The notes under the pieces: model-generated | The model's database searches: none | Told to the model about the DNA's origin: nothing | What the model saw: the letters and a program-made list of their open reading frames with translations, nothing else | Part shown: positions 17,880 to 26,681 of the stretch, in pieces | Layout: the number at the start of each line of letters is the position of its first letter | Position numbering within the stretch: the first letter of the stretch is position 1 | Position numbers and translations under genes: made by a program | NCBI GenBank assembly: GCA_934149105.1 | Contig: CAKPDP010000006.1 | Span: forward strand, 47,365 to 111,364 | DNA length: 64,000 bases | From: an uncultured Bacilli bacterium | GTDB lineage: Bacteria > Bacillota_I > Bacilli_A > RF39 > UBA660 | Direction: 5' to 3'

Positions 17880-18992
17880 CTATTTTTTTAATGTTCGGGA
17901 TCTTCCCTTATTATTTTCTTTTTTTATTACCAAGTTATCACTTTCATCATATTCAATAATAGTCAAATCTCCCTCTTTACTAATTTTTCCCCAAGTATCA
18001 GTTTTGAAATATACTAGGCCGTTGCTATGTTTAAAACTTTTCCCTTCTTTTAAAGAATCATCATCAGATCCTAATTGGCACAATACTCCTAAAGTATCAT
18101 AATCTAATTCTGCATTACTAATAGAATCCACTATTATATTTTCAATCTTTACAAAAAGATTATCTTTTTCTTCCCAAGATCCAAGTTCCACTTTTCTTCC
18201 TTCTAATAATGGTGAAAGAGTACTAACATTAAATCCTAAAGGGTAAGAAAAAGGCACCCCTACTCTTTCGGACTTTTCCTTATTCAGTTTCAAGATTTCA
18301 TCCAAAGAAATAGCATTCTTTATAATATTTTTATTAGTAAAACTAATTATTTTCCAAGAATTATCTCTATCTAAAAACATAACCGCATCCCAAATGTTTC
18401 TACCCATATTTTTTTTAATATCAAAATCATTAACTCTAAAATCTGCTATTTGTAAAAATTCTGAATAAGATAAAATATCAGCATAGCTATAAACACATCC
18501 TTGATTCTTAGAAACCTGTTTTATCTCTAAATCTTCTTCCTGTAAAGTTATTACTTGCCTAACTTTTGTCTTCTTTCTAATCTCTTTACTAACATTCCTA
18601 TCTATACCATAATTAAATAACACATCAACTTCTAATTCATTTAAACATTCTTCCATCTTAGTAAGACTTAACCCATCAGGTATCAATAAAACTATTGCTC
18701 CCAATCTATTAGCAGCCAAAAATATAGGTAACACTTGATAATAATTATTCATACATACTGCCACAACATTACCATTATTAACCCCTAACTCTTCTAATGA
18801 TTTAGACATAATAATAGCATTACTTATAAGTTCATTATAAGTTACATTAAATTCTCCTCGTTCTACTGCTATATTATTTCCATAAAAACCACTTAAAAAA
18901 CTAATAGCACTATAAATACTCCCATTAGAAATAAATGGTCTTTTTAGTTTCCTTCTTAGATTATTAATTTTATCTTCTATTTCTAAATTCAT
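17880..18992 (-). CDS. Degenerate AMP-binding (acyl-CoA synthetase-like) protein
   Basis: 370 residues recognisable as the N-terminal part of the ANL adenylating superfamily: NIAVERGEFNVTYNELISNA, then ELGVNNGNVVAVCMNNYYQVLPIFLAANRLGAIVLLIP. Where active enzymes have the P-loop (S/T)SG(S/T)TGxPKG, this one reads LDRDNSWKIISFTNKNI. The later motifs and the roughly 100-residue C-terminal lid domain are missing. The reading frame is intact and has a good start, so it is a maintained but probably catalytically inactive paralog, not an obvious pseudogene. Substrate unknown. Confidence 0.7.
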   Translation of the reverse strand: MNLEIEDKINNLRRKLKRPFISNGSIYSAISFLSGFYGNNIAVERGEFNVTYNELISNAIIMSKSLEELGVNNGNVVAVCMNNYYQVLPIFLAANRLGAIVLLIPDGLSLTKMEECLNELEVDVLFNYGIDRNVSKEIRKKTKVRQVITLQEEDLEIKQVSKNQGCVYSYADILSYSEFLQIADFRVNDFDIKKNMGRNIWDAVMFLDRDNSWKIISFTNKNIIKNAISLDEILKLNKEKSERVGVPFSYPLGFNVSTLSPLLEGRKVELGSWEEKDNLFVKIENIIVDSISNAELDYDTLGVLCQLGSDDDSLKEGKSFKHSNGLVYFKTDTWGKISKEGDLTIIEYDESDNLVIKKENNKGRSRTLKK

Positions 18993-19316
18993 ATAACATC
19001 TCCCATTAATTAATTTAATATAACTTCAAATTAGTTCCCCACCTCTTAGTTTCAATAAAATTAATCATGAAATTTTACTCTAGAGTTTCTTTCCAAAAAA
19101 TCTTCTGAACTAATTTTATCTAACTCATTATTTTTTTTACTCATCACTCCCATCTTCATATCATTTTTTCATCTGCACCCATCATATCAAACAATTGTTC
19201 ATGAGTCAACCTTTTTATTTCAACTTTTTCTCTTAAAATTTTAAATTCTTAAGTCATAATATCTTATAAGCAAAATTTACTATCACTAAACTTTAAAAAA
19301 ATAAAAAGAATAAGCA
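18993..19316. other. Intergenic region with possible gene remnants
   Basis: 324 bases with no intact gene. On the minus strand short coding-like stretches can be read (for example ...VEIKRLTHEQLFDMMGADEKM followed by a stop; and MSKKNNELDKISSEDFLERN in another frame), which suggests a decayed small gene. I do not recognise its family. Confidence 0.35.
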
Positions 19317-19526
19317 TTACATCATCTTATTCATTTGTTTCATCATTTGATTAACCTGCTTTTGCGTAGGTGTTCTGCCCATTCCACTCATCATTGCTTT
19401 AATCATTTTTTCATTAATAGGTGGATTTTTTTGTAAATATTTTTTCATATAATGACGTGCTATAAAAAAGCCTAACGCTCCCCCTACTATTAAACCGATT
19501 ACTAAGTATAATATATCTCTTAACAT
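19317..19526 (-). CDS. yneF: YneF family (UPF0154) membrane protein
   Basis: 69 residues with a single N-terminal glycine-rich span (ILYLVIGLIVGGALGFFIARHYMKKYL) and the family signature NPPINEKMIKAMMSGMGRTPTQKQ followed by VNQMMKQMNKMM. This is the standard Firmicute YneF layout; its role is unknown. Strong ribosome binding site GGAGGAGATAAT before the ATG. Confidence 0.93.
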   Translation of the reverse strand: MLRDILYLVIGLIVGGALGFFIARHYMKKYLQKNPPINEKMIKAMMSGMGRTPTQKQVNQMMKQMNKMM

Positions 19527-19875
19527 ATTATCTCCTCCTACTACTAATTTTACTAAATAATATTCTATTTGTCTAGTAAAATACTAATAAATAACTTATG
19601 GTTTATCCATATTTACTAAGTAAATAATTCCAATACTATTCCAAAATAGTGCTAAAAAAAGAAGCAACTTTTTATTAAATATCATTATAACAATATACTA
19701 TTGAACCGTATATCAACCATCTATAGATACTATTAATCCTATTATAAATGAAGCTTTATCTTTCATCATATCATCTTTTATCAATACCCAATCTGTATCC
19801 TCCTAAATTATATCACACTTCCTAATTTATTTGCTACTCTCATTTCCCATATCAAACTATTTTTTAATCAGCAAA
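19527..19875. other. Intergenic region between serS and yneF
   Basis: No intact gene. On the minus strand an extended -10 (TGATATAAT) and an AGGAGG site near 19795-19815 are followed by a short coding-like stretch (DTDWVLIKDDMMKDKASFII...) of about 28 codons without a clear start. It could be the promoter and leader of yneF, or a remnant. Nothing else seen. Confidence 0.35.
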
Positions 19876-19895
19876 AAGAAAAGAACTTCCGTTCT
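19876..19895 (-). terminator. Terminator of the murL-murD-serS operon
   Basis: Minus-strand hairpin AGAAC, loop GGAA, GTTCT, followed by TTTCTTTTT, starting a few bases after the serS stop. Confidence 0.75.
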
Positions 19896-19902
19896 CTTCT
19901 CC

Positions 19903-21198
19903 TTAATTATCCTTTTTATTAGGTACTAACACTTCTTTACCACCCATATAAGGTTGTAATACCTTAGGGACATTAATACTACCATCTTCCTGATAATTAT
20001 TCTCGATTACCGCAATTAAACCACGAGGGCTTGCTACTACTGTATTATTCAAAGTATTAACTAAATAATTACCCTTTTCTCCCTTAGCTCTAATACCAAG
20101 TCTTCTAGCCTGTGCATCACCTAAAGTTGAACAAGATCCTACTTCAAAATATTTCTTTTGTCTAGGACTCCAAGCCTCTACATCACAAGACTTAACTTTA
20201 AGATCAGCTAAATCTCCTGAACAACATTCTAATGTTCTAACTGGTACATCTAAACTTCTAAAAAATTCTACTGTATAATTCCACATCTTATTATACCAGT
20301 CCATAGCGTCTTCTTCCTTACATAAAACAATCATTTCTTGTTTTTCAAATTGATGAACCCGATATAGTCCTCTTTCTTCTAAGCCATGAGCACCACCTTC
20401 TTTTCTAAAACAAGGTGAATAAGAAGTTAAAGTAATAGGTAATTCTTGTTCTTTTAATAATCTTCCTTTAAAGCGACCAATCATTGAGTGTTCTGAAGTA
20501 CCAATAAGATATAGATCTTCATTTTCAATCTTATACATCATTGCGTCCATCTCTTCAAAAGACATAACTCCATTAACAACATCACTTCTAATCATAAAAG
20601 GAGGTATACAATAAGTAAATCCCTTATTAATCATAAAATCTCTAGCATAAGCTAGCATAGCTTCATGTAATCTCGCAATATCTCCTAATAGATAATAAAA
20701 TCCCTCTCCACTAGTACGTCCAGCACTCTCTTTATCAAGACCATTAAAACTATCTATAATATCAGCATGATATGGTATTTCATAATCTGGAACCACTGGT
20801 TCCCCAAATCTTTCATTTTCTACATTACAACTATCATCTTTACCAATAGGAACTGATGGATCCATCATTTGTGGTATTACCAACATCTTTTCTCTTAAAT
20901 TATTACTAAGTTCCTCTTCTTCTCTTTCAATATTAACTAATTTTTCATTAATCTCTATAACTTTCTTCTTCTTTTCTTCAGCTTCTTCTCCTCTTTTTTC
21001 TCTATATAAAGATCCAATACTATCACTAGTAGTATTTCTCTCTTTTCTAAGTTCATCTCCCTCTAATTTAAGTTCTCTTATCTTTTTATCTAATTCTATA
21101 GCTTCATCTACTAAAGGTATTTTCTTATCTTGAAATTTATTCTTAATATTTTCTATAACTTTTTCTCTATTTTCTCTTATAAATTTTATATCTAACAT
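19903..21198 (-). CDS. serS: Seryl-tRNA synthetase
   Basis: 431 residues. A long antiparallel coiled-coil N-terminal arm (about residues 30-105) grips the long variable arm of tRNA-Ser. The class II catalytic core follows with motif 2 in SPCFRKEGGAHGLEERGLYRVHQFEK and motif 3 in NNTVVASPRGLIAVIENN. Charges tRNA-Ser in the cytoplasm. It is the last gene of an operon with murL and murD and is followed by a hairpin terminator. A tRNA-Ser(GCU) gene lies 7 kb away. No T-box leader is seen, as expected for an internal operon gene. Confidence 0.98.
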   Translation of the reverse strand: MLDIKFIRENREKVIENIKNKFQDKKIPLVDEAIELDKKIRELKLEGDELRKERNTTSDSIGSLYREKRGEEAEEKKKKVIEINEKLVNIEREEEELSNNLREKMLVIPQMMDPSVPIGKDDSCNVENERFGEPVVPDYEIPYHADIIDSFNGLDKESAGRTSGEGFYYLLGDIARLHEAMLAYARDFMINKGFTYCIPPFMIRSDVVNGVMSFEEMDAMMYKIENEDLYLIGTSEHSMIGRFKGRLLKEQELPITLTSYSPCFRKEGGAHGLEERGLYRVHQFEKQEMIVLCKEEDAMDWYNKMWNYTVEFFRSLDVPVRTLECCSGDLADLKVKSCDVEAWSPRQKKYFEVGSCSTLGDAQARRLGIRAKGEKGNYLVNTLNNTVVASPRGLIAVIENNYQEDGSINVPKVLQPYMGGKEVLVPNKKDN

Positions 21199-21231
21199 AT
21201 TACTATTCTCCTTTTCTCTTATCTTATTATA

Positions 21232-22560
21232 TTATTTAATTCCATATTTTTCTAGATATTCTTTATATTTATCCGCTTTTTCTTTATAATTCTTAAAATA
21301 TTCATAACTAGGTGCCGCCGGCGACAATAAACAAATACTATTCTTATCTGTAACTTCTAAAGCCTTAACAACAGCCTCTTCTAAAGTTTCACAAAAATAA
21401 ACATCTTTATCTTTTAAACATTTCCCTATCTTATATCCTGTTGTAGGCATACATATAAAATGTTTAATCTGCGATTTGTTTAAATATTCTATAAATACCT
21501 GATAATCTATTCCTCTATCCATACCTCCAAATATCAAAGTACTAACTTTTTCTAAGGCTTCTATCCCACTAATAGTTCCCATAGGAATAGTTGATAAAGT
21601 ATCTGTATAATAAGTACTACCATTATATATACCTACTTTACTAAGTCTATAATCTATCTGTTCAAAATTATCTACTACCTCATAAGCCCTATCTAGATCA
21701 TAGCCACTTAAATATATAACTGTTAAAGCAAAAACTATATTCTTAACATTATAGTCTCCCAATAACTTTCTCTTTCTATTAGTATCATATATTTCTATAT
21801 CTTTATAATAATACTTACTACCTTCTTTATATATATCCCCCATCTTACTATCACTTATACTATATATCTTTCCCGGATACTTCTTCTCTTTCATATACTT
21901 CTTTAAATAATCATTATCTAAATTATATATCCCTATCATATCTTGATCCTGATACTTAAATATATTTAATTTATTCTGATGATAGTGTTCTACTGTTCCA
22001 TCATGATCCAAATGATCCTGATATAAATTCAAAATAACTCCCACTTTTGGTGAAACATCTATAAACTCTAACATATGACTAGACATCTCTATTACTAAAC
22101 AACTATCATCCTGGTATTCCTCTACCTTATCTAAAAGAGGAATACCAATATTACCAGCCAAGTAAGTATTCTTATTCTGCCTCTTTATAATTTCATAAAT
22201 AAGACTAGTAGTCGTACTCTTACCCTTAGTCCCCGTAATACCAATCGATAATCCCTTAAAGTATTTAAGTACTAACTCTAATTGACTAGTTATCTTTAAA
22301 TTATCTTTCTTAATATTTAAAAAACTTATCCCTGGACTTTTAATTATTAGATCATATTCTTCTAAATTATCTAAATAATTATCTCCCGAAACTATATAAA
22401 CATTATTATCTTTAAGTTCTATCTCTTTCTTATCTATAATCGTTAAAGGCATCTTACTATATCTTCTAATAAAATTATAAGTACTCTTACCCTCAATACC
22501 AAATCCTACTATAGCTACCTTTTTATAACTCTCTATATAATTTATAATATCTCTATACAT
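21232..22560 (-). CDS. murD: UDP-N-acetylmuramoylalanine--glutamate ligase (MurD)
   Basis: 442 residues in three Mur-ligase domains: an N-terminal Rossmann-like UDP-binding domain, the ATP site GITGTKGKSTTTSLI, the central motif LNLYQDHLDHDGT, and a C-terminal ligase domain (LLSPAAPSYEYFKNYKEK). It adds glutamate to UDP-MurNAc-L-Ala in peptidoglycan synthesis. It directly follows a MurL-type epimerase gene with a few nt of overlap. In the known Xanthomonas pathway the MurD partner (MurD2) uses L-glutamate and MurL epimerises the product. I infer that this enzyme may prefer L-Glu. ATG 22560 is preferred to TTG 22569. Confidence 0.93.
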   Translation of the reverse strand: MYRDIINYIESYKKVAIVGFGIEGKSTYNFIRRYSKMPLTIIDKKEIELKDNNVYIVSGDNYLDNLEEYDLIIKSPGISFLNIKKDNLKITSQLELVLKYFKGLSIGITGTKGKSTTTSLIYEIIKRQNKNTYLAGNIGIPLLDKVEEYQDDSCLVIEMSSHMLEFIDVSPKVGVILNLYQDHLDHDGTVEHYHQNKLNIFKYQDQDMIGIYNLDNDYLKKYMKEKKYPGKIYSISDSKMGDIYKEGSKYYYKDIEIYDTNRKRKLLGDYNVKNIVFALTVIYLSGYDLDRAYEVVDNFEQIDYRLSKVGIYNGSTYYTDTLSTIPMGTISGIEALEKVSTLIFGGMDRGIDYQVFIEYLNKSQIKHFICMPTTGYKIGKCLKDKDVYFCETLEEAVVKALEVTDKNSICLLSPAAPSYEYFKNYKEKADKYKEYLEKYGIK

Positions 22561-23917
22561 ATTTATCAAGTTCTTTCTGTAATATCTCTTGAAATTTCTT
22601 AGGAATTAAATTATAAGTATTAAATCTATGTTCTAAATCATAATCTAAATAACTATCTAACTTATCTAAATAATTCTCTTTAAAATATTCTAATAAACAA
22701 GGTAAATTATCTCTTCCATATTTTCTAAGACATAACGCCAAAGCATATTTAACTTCCTCTACCTCTCCTACACACTCAAAAGGTTTAACTCCCGTCTCTC
22801 CTAATAATTCTTTCAATATTGGAAGTAATTCCTGATCTCTAAATAAATCTTTCTTAAAAATATTAACTAACTTATCTTTATATAAATATGGACTTAAAAT
22901 AATAAACACAAACAAACATTTCGGACAAGATCCACACCAATTCCACTCCTTATTCTTAGATCCTACATTACAGCTTTTAAATACTGAATGATATTTTTCA
23001 TAATGTGAAAATAGCATTCCTATTTGATACTCAGATAATGCCCTTAGGAAACTAAAATAATGGACATCAACCTGCAAATAACTATTAACATAATTATTAA
23101 AATCTCTCTCAAACTCAAAAGTCTTTGAATACTGATGATTAGTCTTTGTCCCAATAACTGTCCCCTCATTAGCACTATTCTCATTCGATAAAGCTATATA
23201 TTTCTTACCAGATAAATATGCCACTAAATATAATTGAAAAGCCAATAGTGCACTAAATGGCGTATGCCCATTTAAGAATCCCTCTTCTTCTAATAATTTA
23301 AACTTCTCTTTCTCAATCGTTCTCTCAAATACAATTAACTTCTCTAAATCAATAGAAGCCGCCTTAACACAATTTATTTCTACATCCTTAGGATTCTGAA
23401 TAACTGGATAACTATCATAATTCTTAAGAATCTCTAAACTAACACAAGAGTCCTTGCCTCCACCTACCGGAACTAAAATCCCTTTTCCAACAAAATCTAA
23501 ATCTTTATTAGGTAATCTCTCTCCTAAACATTCCATCATAAATAAATCATCTAATTCAATAGAAATACCATTAACATAAAAAAACTCTCCTAATCCATAG
23601 TAAAACAATTTTCTAAAGAATTCTATCTGTTCATAATCCAAATATCCCGCTCTAACTACTATTTTGGGGGAACAACAACACTTATAATAACTAATCATCT
23701 CGACAAGCCCTATCTGAAATATCAAATTATCCCTAAATTTATAATCAATCTTCTCATTAGTTATAAATTTCTTAGGTATTATCAATTGAGGGTGAAAAGA
23801 CATTAATTTAGGAATATCAAAATTATAAGTAATAACTAAATTATCATGTTTATCTTCTATATCATAAGAATCATAAACAAAAGTATCATACTTCTCTCTT
23901 AGTTCTTTAAAGCTCAT
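22553..23917 (-). CDS. murL: UDP-MurNAc-L-Ala-L-Glu epimerase (MurL-like)
   Basis: 454 residues. The central PP-loop signature VPVGGGKDSCVSLEIL (about residues 152-167) indicates ATP use. A later SNENSANEGTVIGTKTNHQYSKT segment and the cysteine motif WNWCGSCPKCLFVFIILSPYL are shared with the MurL family and related PP-loop proteins. MurL converts the terminal L-Glu of UDP-MurNAc-L-Ala-L-Glu to D-Glu with ATP, replacing glutamate racemase. Overlap with murD and a shared promoter make this function likely. Family membership is by motif recognition; the activity is inferred. Ribosome binding site GAGGAGG. Confidence 0.8.
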   Translation of the reverse strand: MSFKELREKYDTFVYDSYDIEDKHDNLVITYNFDIPKLMSFHPQLIIPKKFITNEKIDYKFRDNLIFQIGLVEMISYYKCCCSPKIVVRAGYLDYEQIEFFRKLFYYGLGEFFYVNGISIELDDLFMMECLGERLPNKDLDFVGKGILVPVGGGKDSCVSLEILKNYDSYPVIQNPKDVEINCVKAASIDLEKLIVFERTIEKEKFKLLEEEGFLNGHTPFSALLAFQLYLVAYLSGKKYIALSNENSANEGTVIGTKTNHQYSKTFEFERDFNNYVNSYLQVDVHYFSFLRALSEYQIGMLFSHYEKYHSVFKSCNVGSKNKEWNWCGSCPKCLFVFIILSPYLYKDKLVNIFKKDLFRDQELLPILKELLGETGVKPFECVGEVEEVKYALALCLRKYGRDNLPCLLEYFKENYLDKLDSYLDYDLEHRFNTYNLIPKKFQEILQKELDKYV

Positions 23918-23954
23918 AAAAACCTCCTCTAAAACCCACCAAATTATTAGTTTA

Positions 23955-23983
23955 ATTATACAACTTCACATCCCAAAAAGCAA
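23955..23983 (-). promoter_or_regulatory. Promoter of murL-murD-serS
   Basis: Minus strand: TTGCTT (23978-23983), 17 bp, TATAAT (23955-23960), 38 bp before murL. Confidence 0.75.
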
Positions 23984-23990
23984 GATATTG

Positions 23991-24019
23991 TTGACTATCA
24001 TCTCCCATTATAATATAAT
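23991..24019 (+). promoter_or_regulatory. Promoter of the small multidrug export gene
   Basis: TTGACT (23991-23996), 17 bp, TATAAT (24014-24019), about 26 bp before the ATG. It is back to back with the murL promoter. Confidence 0.75.
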
Positions 24020-24045
24020 TAGAAAGTAAGACAAGGATGTGATTT

Positions 24046-24543
24046 ATGGAATCATTAATAAATGCCCTCATAGGAGCTCTAAGTGGAATAAATAAAGATT
24101 TAGTAGTCTTTATTATTTCTCTTCTACCATTATTAGAATTACGTGGTGGAATGATCGCTGCCACTCTCTTAGGAATAAATTTTTATAAAGCCTTAGTTAT
24201 CTGCTTTTTAGGTAATATTCTTCCCATTCCTTTCGTATTAATGTTATTAAATAAAATATTTGATTTATTAAAAAAATGGAAACCCACTAAAAAGCTCGTT
24301 GAAAAGATCGAAAAGAAAATTATTTCTAAAAGAAGTCAACTAGATAAATATGGTTACTTAGGTTTATTACTATTTGTAGGTATTCCCTTACCAGGAACTG
24401 GTGCTTGGACCGGTAGTGGCCTAGCCGTTCTCTTAGGAATGAACCGTAAAAAAAGTTTTATCTTTATCGTCTTAGGAGTACTCTTAGCAGAAATAATAAT
24501 GTCTATCTTCTCCTACGGTATTTTAGGAAACTTAATTCATTAA
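24046..24543 (+). CDS. Putative small multi-drug export family membrane protein (COG2426)
   Basis: 165 residues with four to five membrane spans. The family signature is clear: LLPLLELRGGMIAA in the first half and YGYLGLLLFVGIPLPGTGAWTGSG in the second, with a basic loop between (KKWKPTKKLVEKIEKK). The export activity implied by the family name is weakly supported; a transport role in the cytoplasmic membrane is all I would claim. Divergent from murL with its own promoter. Confidence 0.85.
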   Translation: MESLINALIGALSGINKDLVVFIISLLPLLELRGGMIAATLLGINFYKALVICFLGNILPIPFVLMLLNKIFDLLKKWKPTKKLVEKIEKKIISKRSQLDKYGYLGLLLFVGIPLPGTGAWTGSGLAVLLGMNRKKSFIFIVLGVLLAEIIMSIFSYGILGNLIH

Positions 24544-24601
24544 AGTTTCTTTTTTCTTGCTTTTTTATAAATATTATCTTATCATATTCATAGTGATTTA
24601 T

Positions 24602-25375
24602 ATGAATGAAAAAGAATTAATTAATTATTATAATAAATTTAACGAAGACAAAAGACTAGATAGACGTCATGGTATAGTTGAGTATACTACTACTATGAAG
24701 TATATCCATAATTATTTAAAAGATAAAAATAGTAAAATAATCGAAGTAGGAGCCGGTTCTGGAAAATACTCTATAGCCTTAAGTAATGAAGGCTATGACG
24801 TTACTGCTATCGAACTAGTAAAACATAATCTTATGACCCTAAGAAGTAAAAGCAGTAACGTCACCTCTTACCTTGGTAATGCTCTAGATCTCTCTAGATT
24901 CAAAGATAATACTTTCGATATGGTCCTTCTTCTAGGACCAATGTATCACTTAATTAGTGATACCAATAAACTAAAAGCCCTCCAAGAAGCCAAAAGAATC
25001 GTCAAAGATACTGGTGTCATCTTAATAAGTTACTACATGAATGAATATGCTATTCTTATTCATGGATTTAGAGATAATAACATCAAAGAAGCCATCTCTA
25101 ATCATCTCGTAACTTCTAACTATCATATAATCTCTAAAGAACACGATCTCTATAGTATGGTTAGATTAGAAGACATAAATCATTATAAAGACACCTTAAA
25201 TCTTAAACGTCTAAAAATAATCGCTCAAGATGGTCCTGCTGACTACTTTCGCAAAATAATCAATCAAATGGATCAAGAAACCTTTGATCTCTTTCTTGAT
25301 TATCATCTAAAAACCTGTGAACGAGAAGAACTCCTAGGAGCTTCTTCTCATATCCTAGATATCCTAAAAAAATAA
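24602..25375 (+). CDS. Class I SAM-dependent methyltransferase
   Basis: About 257 residues with the Rossmann methyltransferase signature: motif I IIEVGAGSGKYSIALSN, the acidic ribose contact at the end of beta 2 (VTAIEL), then DMVLLLGPMYHLISDTNKLKALQEAKRIVKDTGVILISY. Substrate unknown; the C-terminal 100 residues resemble the small-molecule methyltransferase group. The ATG at 24602 is chosen because it follows GTGAT and fits the short methyltransferase N-terminus; the upstream hydrophobic stretch lies in the presumed promoter region. A bidirectional terminator follows. Confidence 0.85.
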   Translation: MNEKELINYYNKFNEDKRLDRRHGIVEYTTTMKYIHNYLKDKNSKIIEVGAGSGKYSIALSNEGYDVTAIELVKHNLMTLRSKSSNVTSYLGNALDLSRFKDNTFDMVLLLGPMYHLISDTNKLKALQEAKRIVKDTGVILISYYMNEYAILIHGFRDNNIKEAISNHLVTSNYHIISKEHDLYSMVRLEDINHYKDTLNLKRLKIIAQDGPADYFRKIINQMDQETFDLFLDYHLKTCEREELLGASSHILDILKK

Positions 25376-25396
25376 AACTAACTCCCTAGTTTTATT
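25371..25396. terminator. Bidirectional terminator between the methyltransferase gene and cotE
   Basis: A 10-bp perfect stem (AATAAAACTA and TAGTTTTATT) with a 6-nt loop, flanked by A-rich sequence on the left and T-rich sequence on the right. It can serve both convergent genes; the cotE stop lies in the right arm. Confidence 0.85.
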
Positions 25397-25946
25397 TTTT
25401 TACTTCTTTATCACTATTTAAATATTCTGGATTAACTTCTTTATCTATTTCCTCATCTAATTTATTACTACTATCATCATCCATAATTGTTTCCCAAGGT
25501 TCTTCATCATCCTCTATCGCAATCTTAACCTTTGTATCTCCTACTATCTCTATACCTAATTCCTTTTCTATCTCTAAAGTTATTGTCTTATCTTTTTCCT
25601 TAGCATTAATACAATTAGGCTGTTTCAAACTCCTAATAATTATATCTTTAGACCCATTATCAGAACTATATTTCTGTTTAACCGTAACACTTTCACTATA
25701 ATCAATAGTCTTAGTTATAACTGTAGTCTTAGTATCATTATCATAAGAATACCAGATATTAACATCAAAACTACCAGTAATAACTATCTTTCCATTTACT
25801 TCTGTACCTTTAAATTTATGATTAATTACCCAACAACCTAAAACAGTACTAGGCACATTATCCGTATTAATAGTATAAGTATTCTTATAATATTTCTTAC
25901 CCTTACCTATAACTGCTTTAGTAACTATTTCTTTATATGTTGACAT
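25392..25946 (-). CDS. cotE: Outer spore coat assembly protein CotE
   Basis: 184 residues closely following Bacillus CotE: YKEIVTKAVIGKGKKYYKNTY, then TVLGCWVINHKFKG, DVNIWYSYDNDTKTTVITK, IIIRSLKQPNCI, EKELGIEIVGDTKVKIAIEDDEEPW and an acidic tail. CotE is a mother-cell morphogenetic protein that builds the outer coat on the developing spore. The ATG at 25946 follows GGGAGTGAG. A sigma-E-type promoter lies about 20 bp upstream, as for Bacillus cotE. Confidence 0.95.
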   Translation of the reverse strand: MSTYKEIVTKAVIGKGKKYYKNTYTINTDNVPSTVLGCWVINHKFKGTEVNGKIVITGSFDVNIWYSYDNDTKTTVITKTIDYSESVTVKQKYSSDNGSKDIIIRSLKQPNCINAKEKDKTITLEIEKELGIEIVGDTKVKIAIEDDEEPWETIMDDDSSNKLDEEIDKEVNPEYLNSDKEVKK

Positions 25947-25964
25947 TATCTCACTCCCTAATCT

Positions 25965-25993
25965 AGTGTATGCCAACATCTCTAAAATTTTAC
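25965..25993 (-). promoter_or_regulatory. Sigma-E-type promoter upstream of cotE
   Basis: Minus strand: GTAAAAT (25987-25993), 14 bp, CATACACT (25965-25972). The -10 matches the sigma-E consensus CATACAnT exactly; the -35 agrees at five of seven positions with the (G/T)(A/C)ATA(T/A)T consensus. Confidence 0.65.
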
Positions 25994-26000
25994 CAAATAA

Positions 26001-26511
26001 TTATCTTTTTATTACTCTATATTCTCCCTCAAAATTCCAAATATTTAGTCTTCCTTTTACTGGTATAGGATAAATAGGTTCTATATCCTCTAATATCCAA
26101 GCATATCTTCCTAATTTATAATCTCCAATTTGATATTCTACCTGATTATTTTTTATTTTCTCTAAAAATTCTTTATCCATATAAATACAATCAACTAATG
26201 CCTTTCCACCACCAATATGTCCATACTCTGAAGCATTGTGAGTAGCATATTTTTAGCACTCTTTAAAAAAGTTCCTCCACCCATATTAACACTCCCTCAA
26301 GTTCTACTCCTAATGACTTTATATAATTTTCTAATTCCTTATTATTATCATAAAATACTGGTGATTCTATAACTACCACCTTATTATTCTTCTCAAGTAA
26401 AATAACCTAATCATCTATATAATCTGCCGTATTATAATTATGTACTTTAACATTTTCAAAATCATAAACCAAAACATACCCTTTATCTAAATCAATTCTC
26501 CTATTTTCCAT
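26001..26511 (-). pseudogene. Broken gene: metallo-hydrolase-like start joined to ASCH-like end
   Basis: On the minus strand a start with a GGAG site reads MENRRIDLDKGYVLVYDFEN..., reaches an in-frame TAG in ADYIDD*VILLEKN, then changes frame twice (GVLI / MGGGTFLKSAK / YATHNASEYGHIGGGKALVDC). It continues to a normal stop through VEYQIGDYKLGRYAWILED and PIPVKGRLNIWNF. The last part looks like an ASCH domain; the first part recalls an MBL-fold hydrolase (GGGTF...EYGHIGGGKALVD), though less certainly. At least three lesions mean it cannot make a full protein. The two halves may also have been fused at the shared GKALVD stretch before decay. Confidence 0.75.
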
Positions 26512-26583
26512 TTTCTTTTCTCCTTTTCTTCAAAGGATCGTGCACTTTCCTTCTTCATCTTAATTATAAAATAAATTAAAATA

Positions 26584-26620
26584 AAAAGTAAGTATGCACT
26601 TTTTTGTTAGATACTTACCT
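26584..26620 (-). terminator. Terminator of the queuosine salvage gene
   Basis: Perfect 8-bp arms GTAAGTAT (26588-26595) and ATACTTAC (26611-26618) around a 15-nt loop, with T-rich sequence following on the minus strand. Confidence 0.65.
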
Positions 26621-26681
26621 TTTAGTATAAATTCAAATAAAATAACGTTTAAAGTTCTAATTTTTTTACTATTTTCCTACT

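Noticed and set aside
19120..19210. Small gene MSKKNNELDKISSEDFLERN
   Set aside because: Only 27 codons with a poorly spaced ribosome binding site among other broken coding traces; treated as a remnant.
23952..24164. Minus-strand frame over the start of the multidrug-export gene
   Set aside because: It covers the divergent promoters and the real gene's N-terminus and has low-quality composition; shadow frame.
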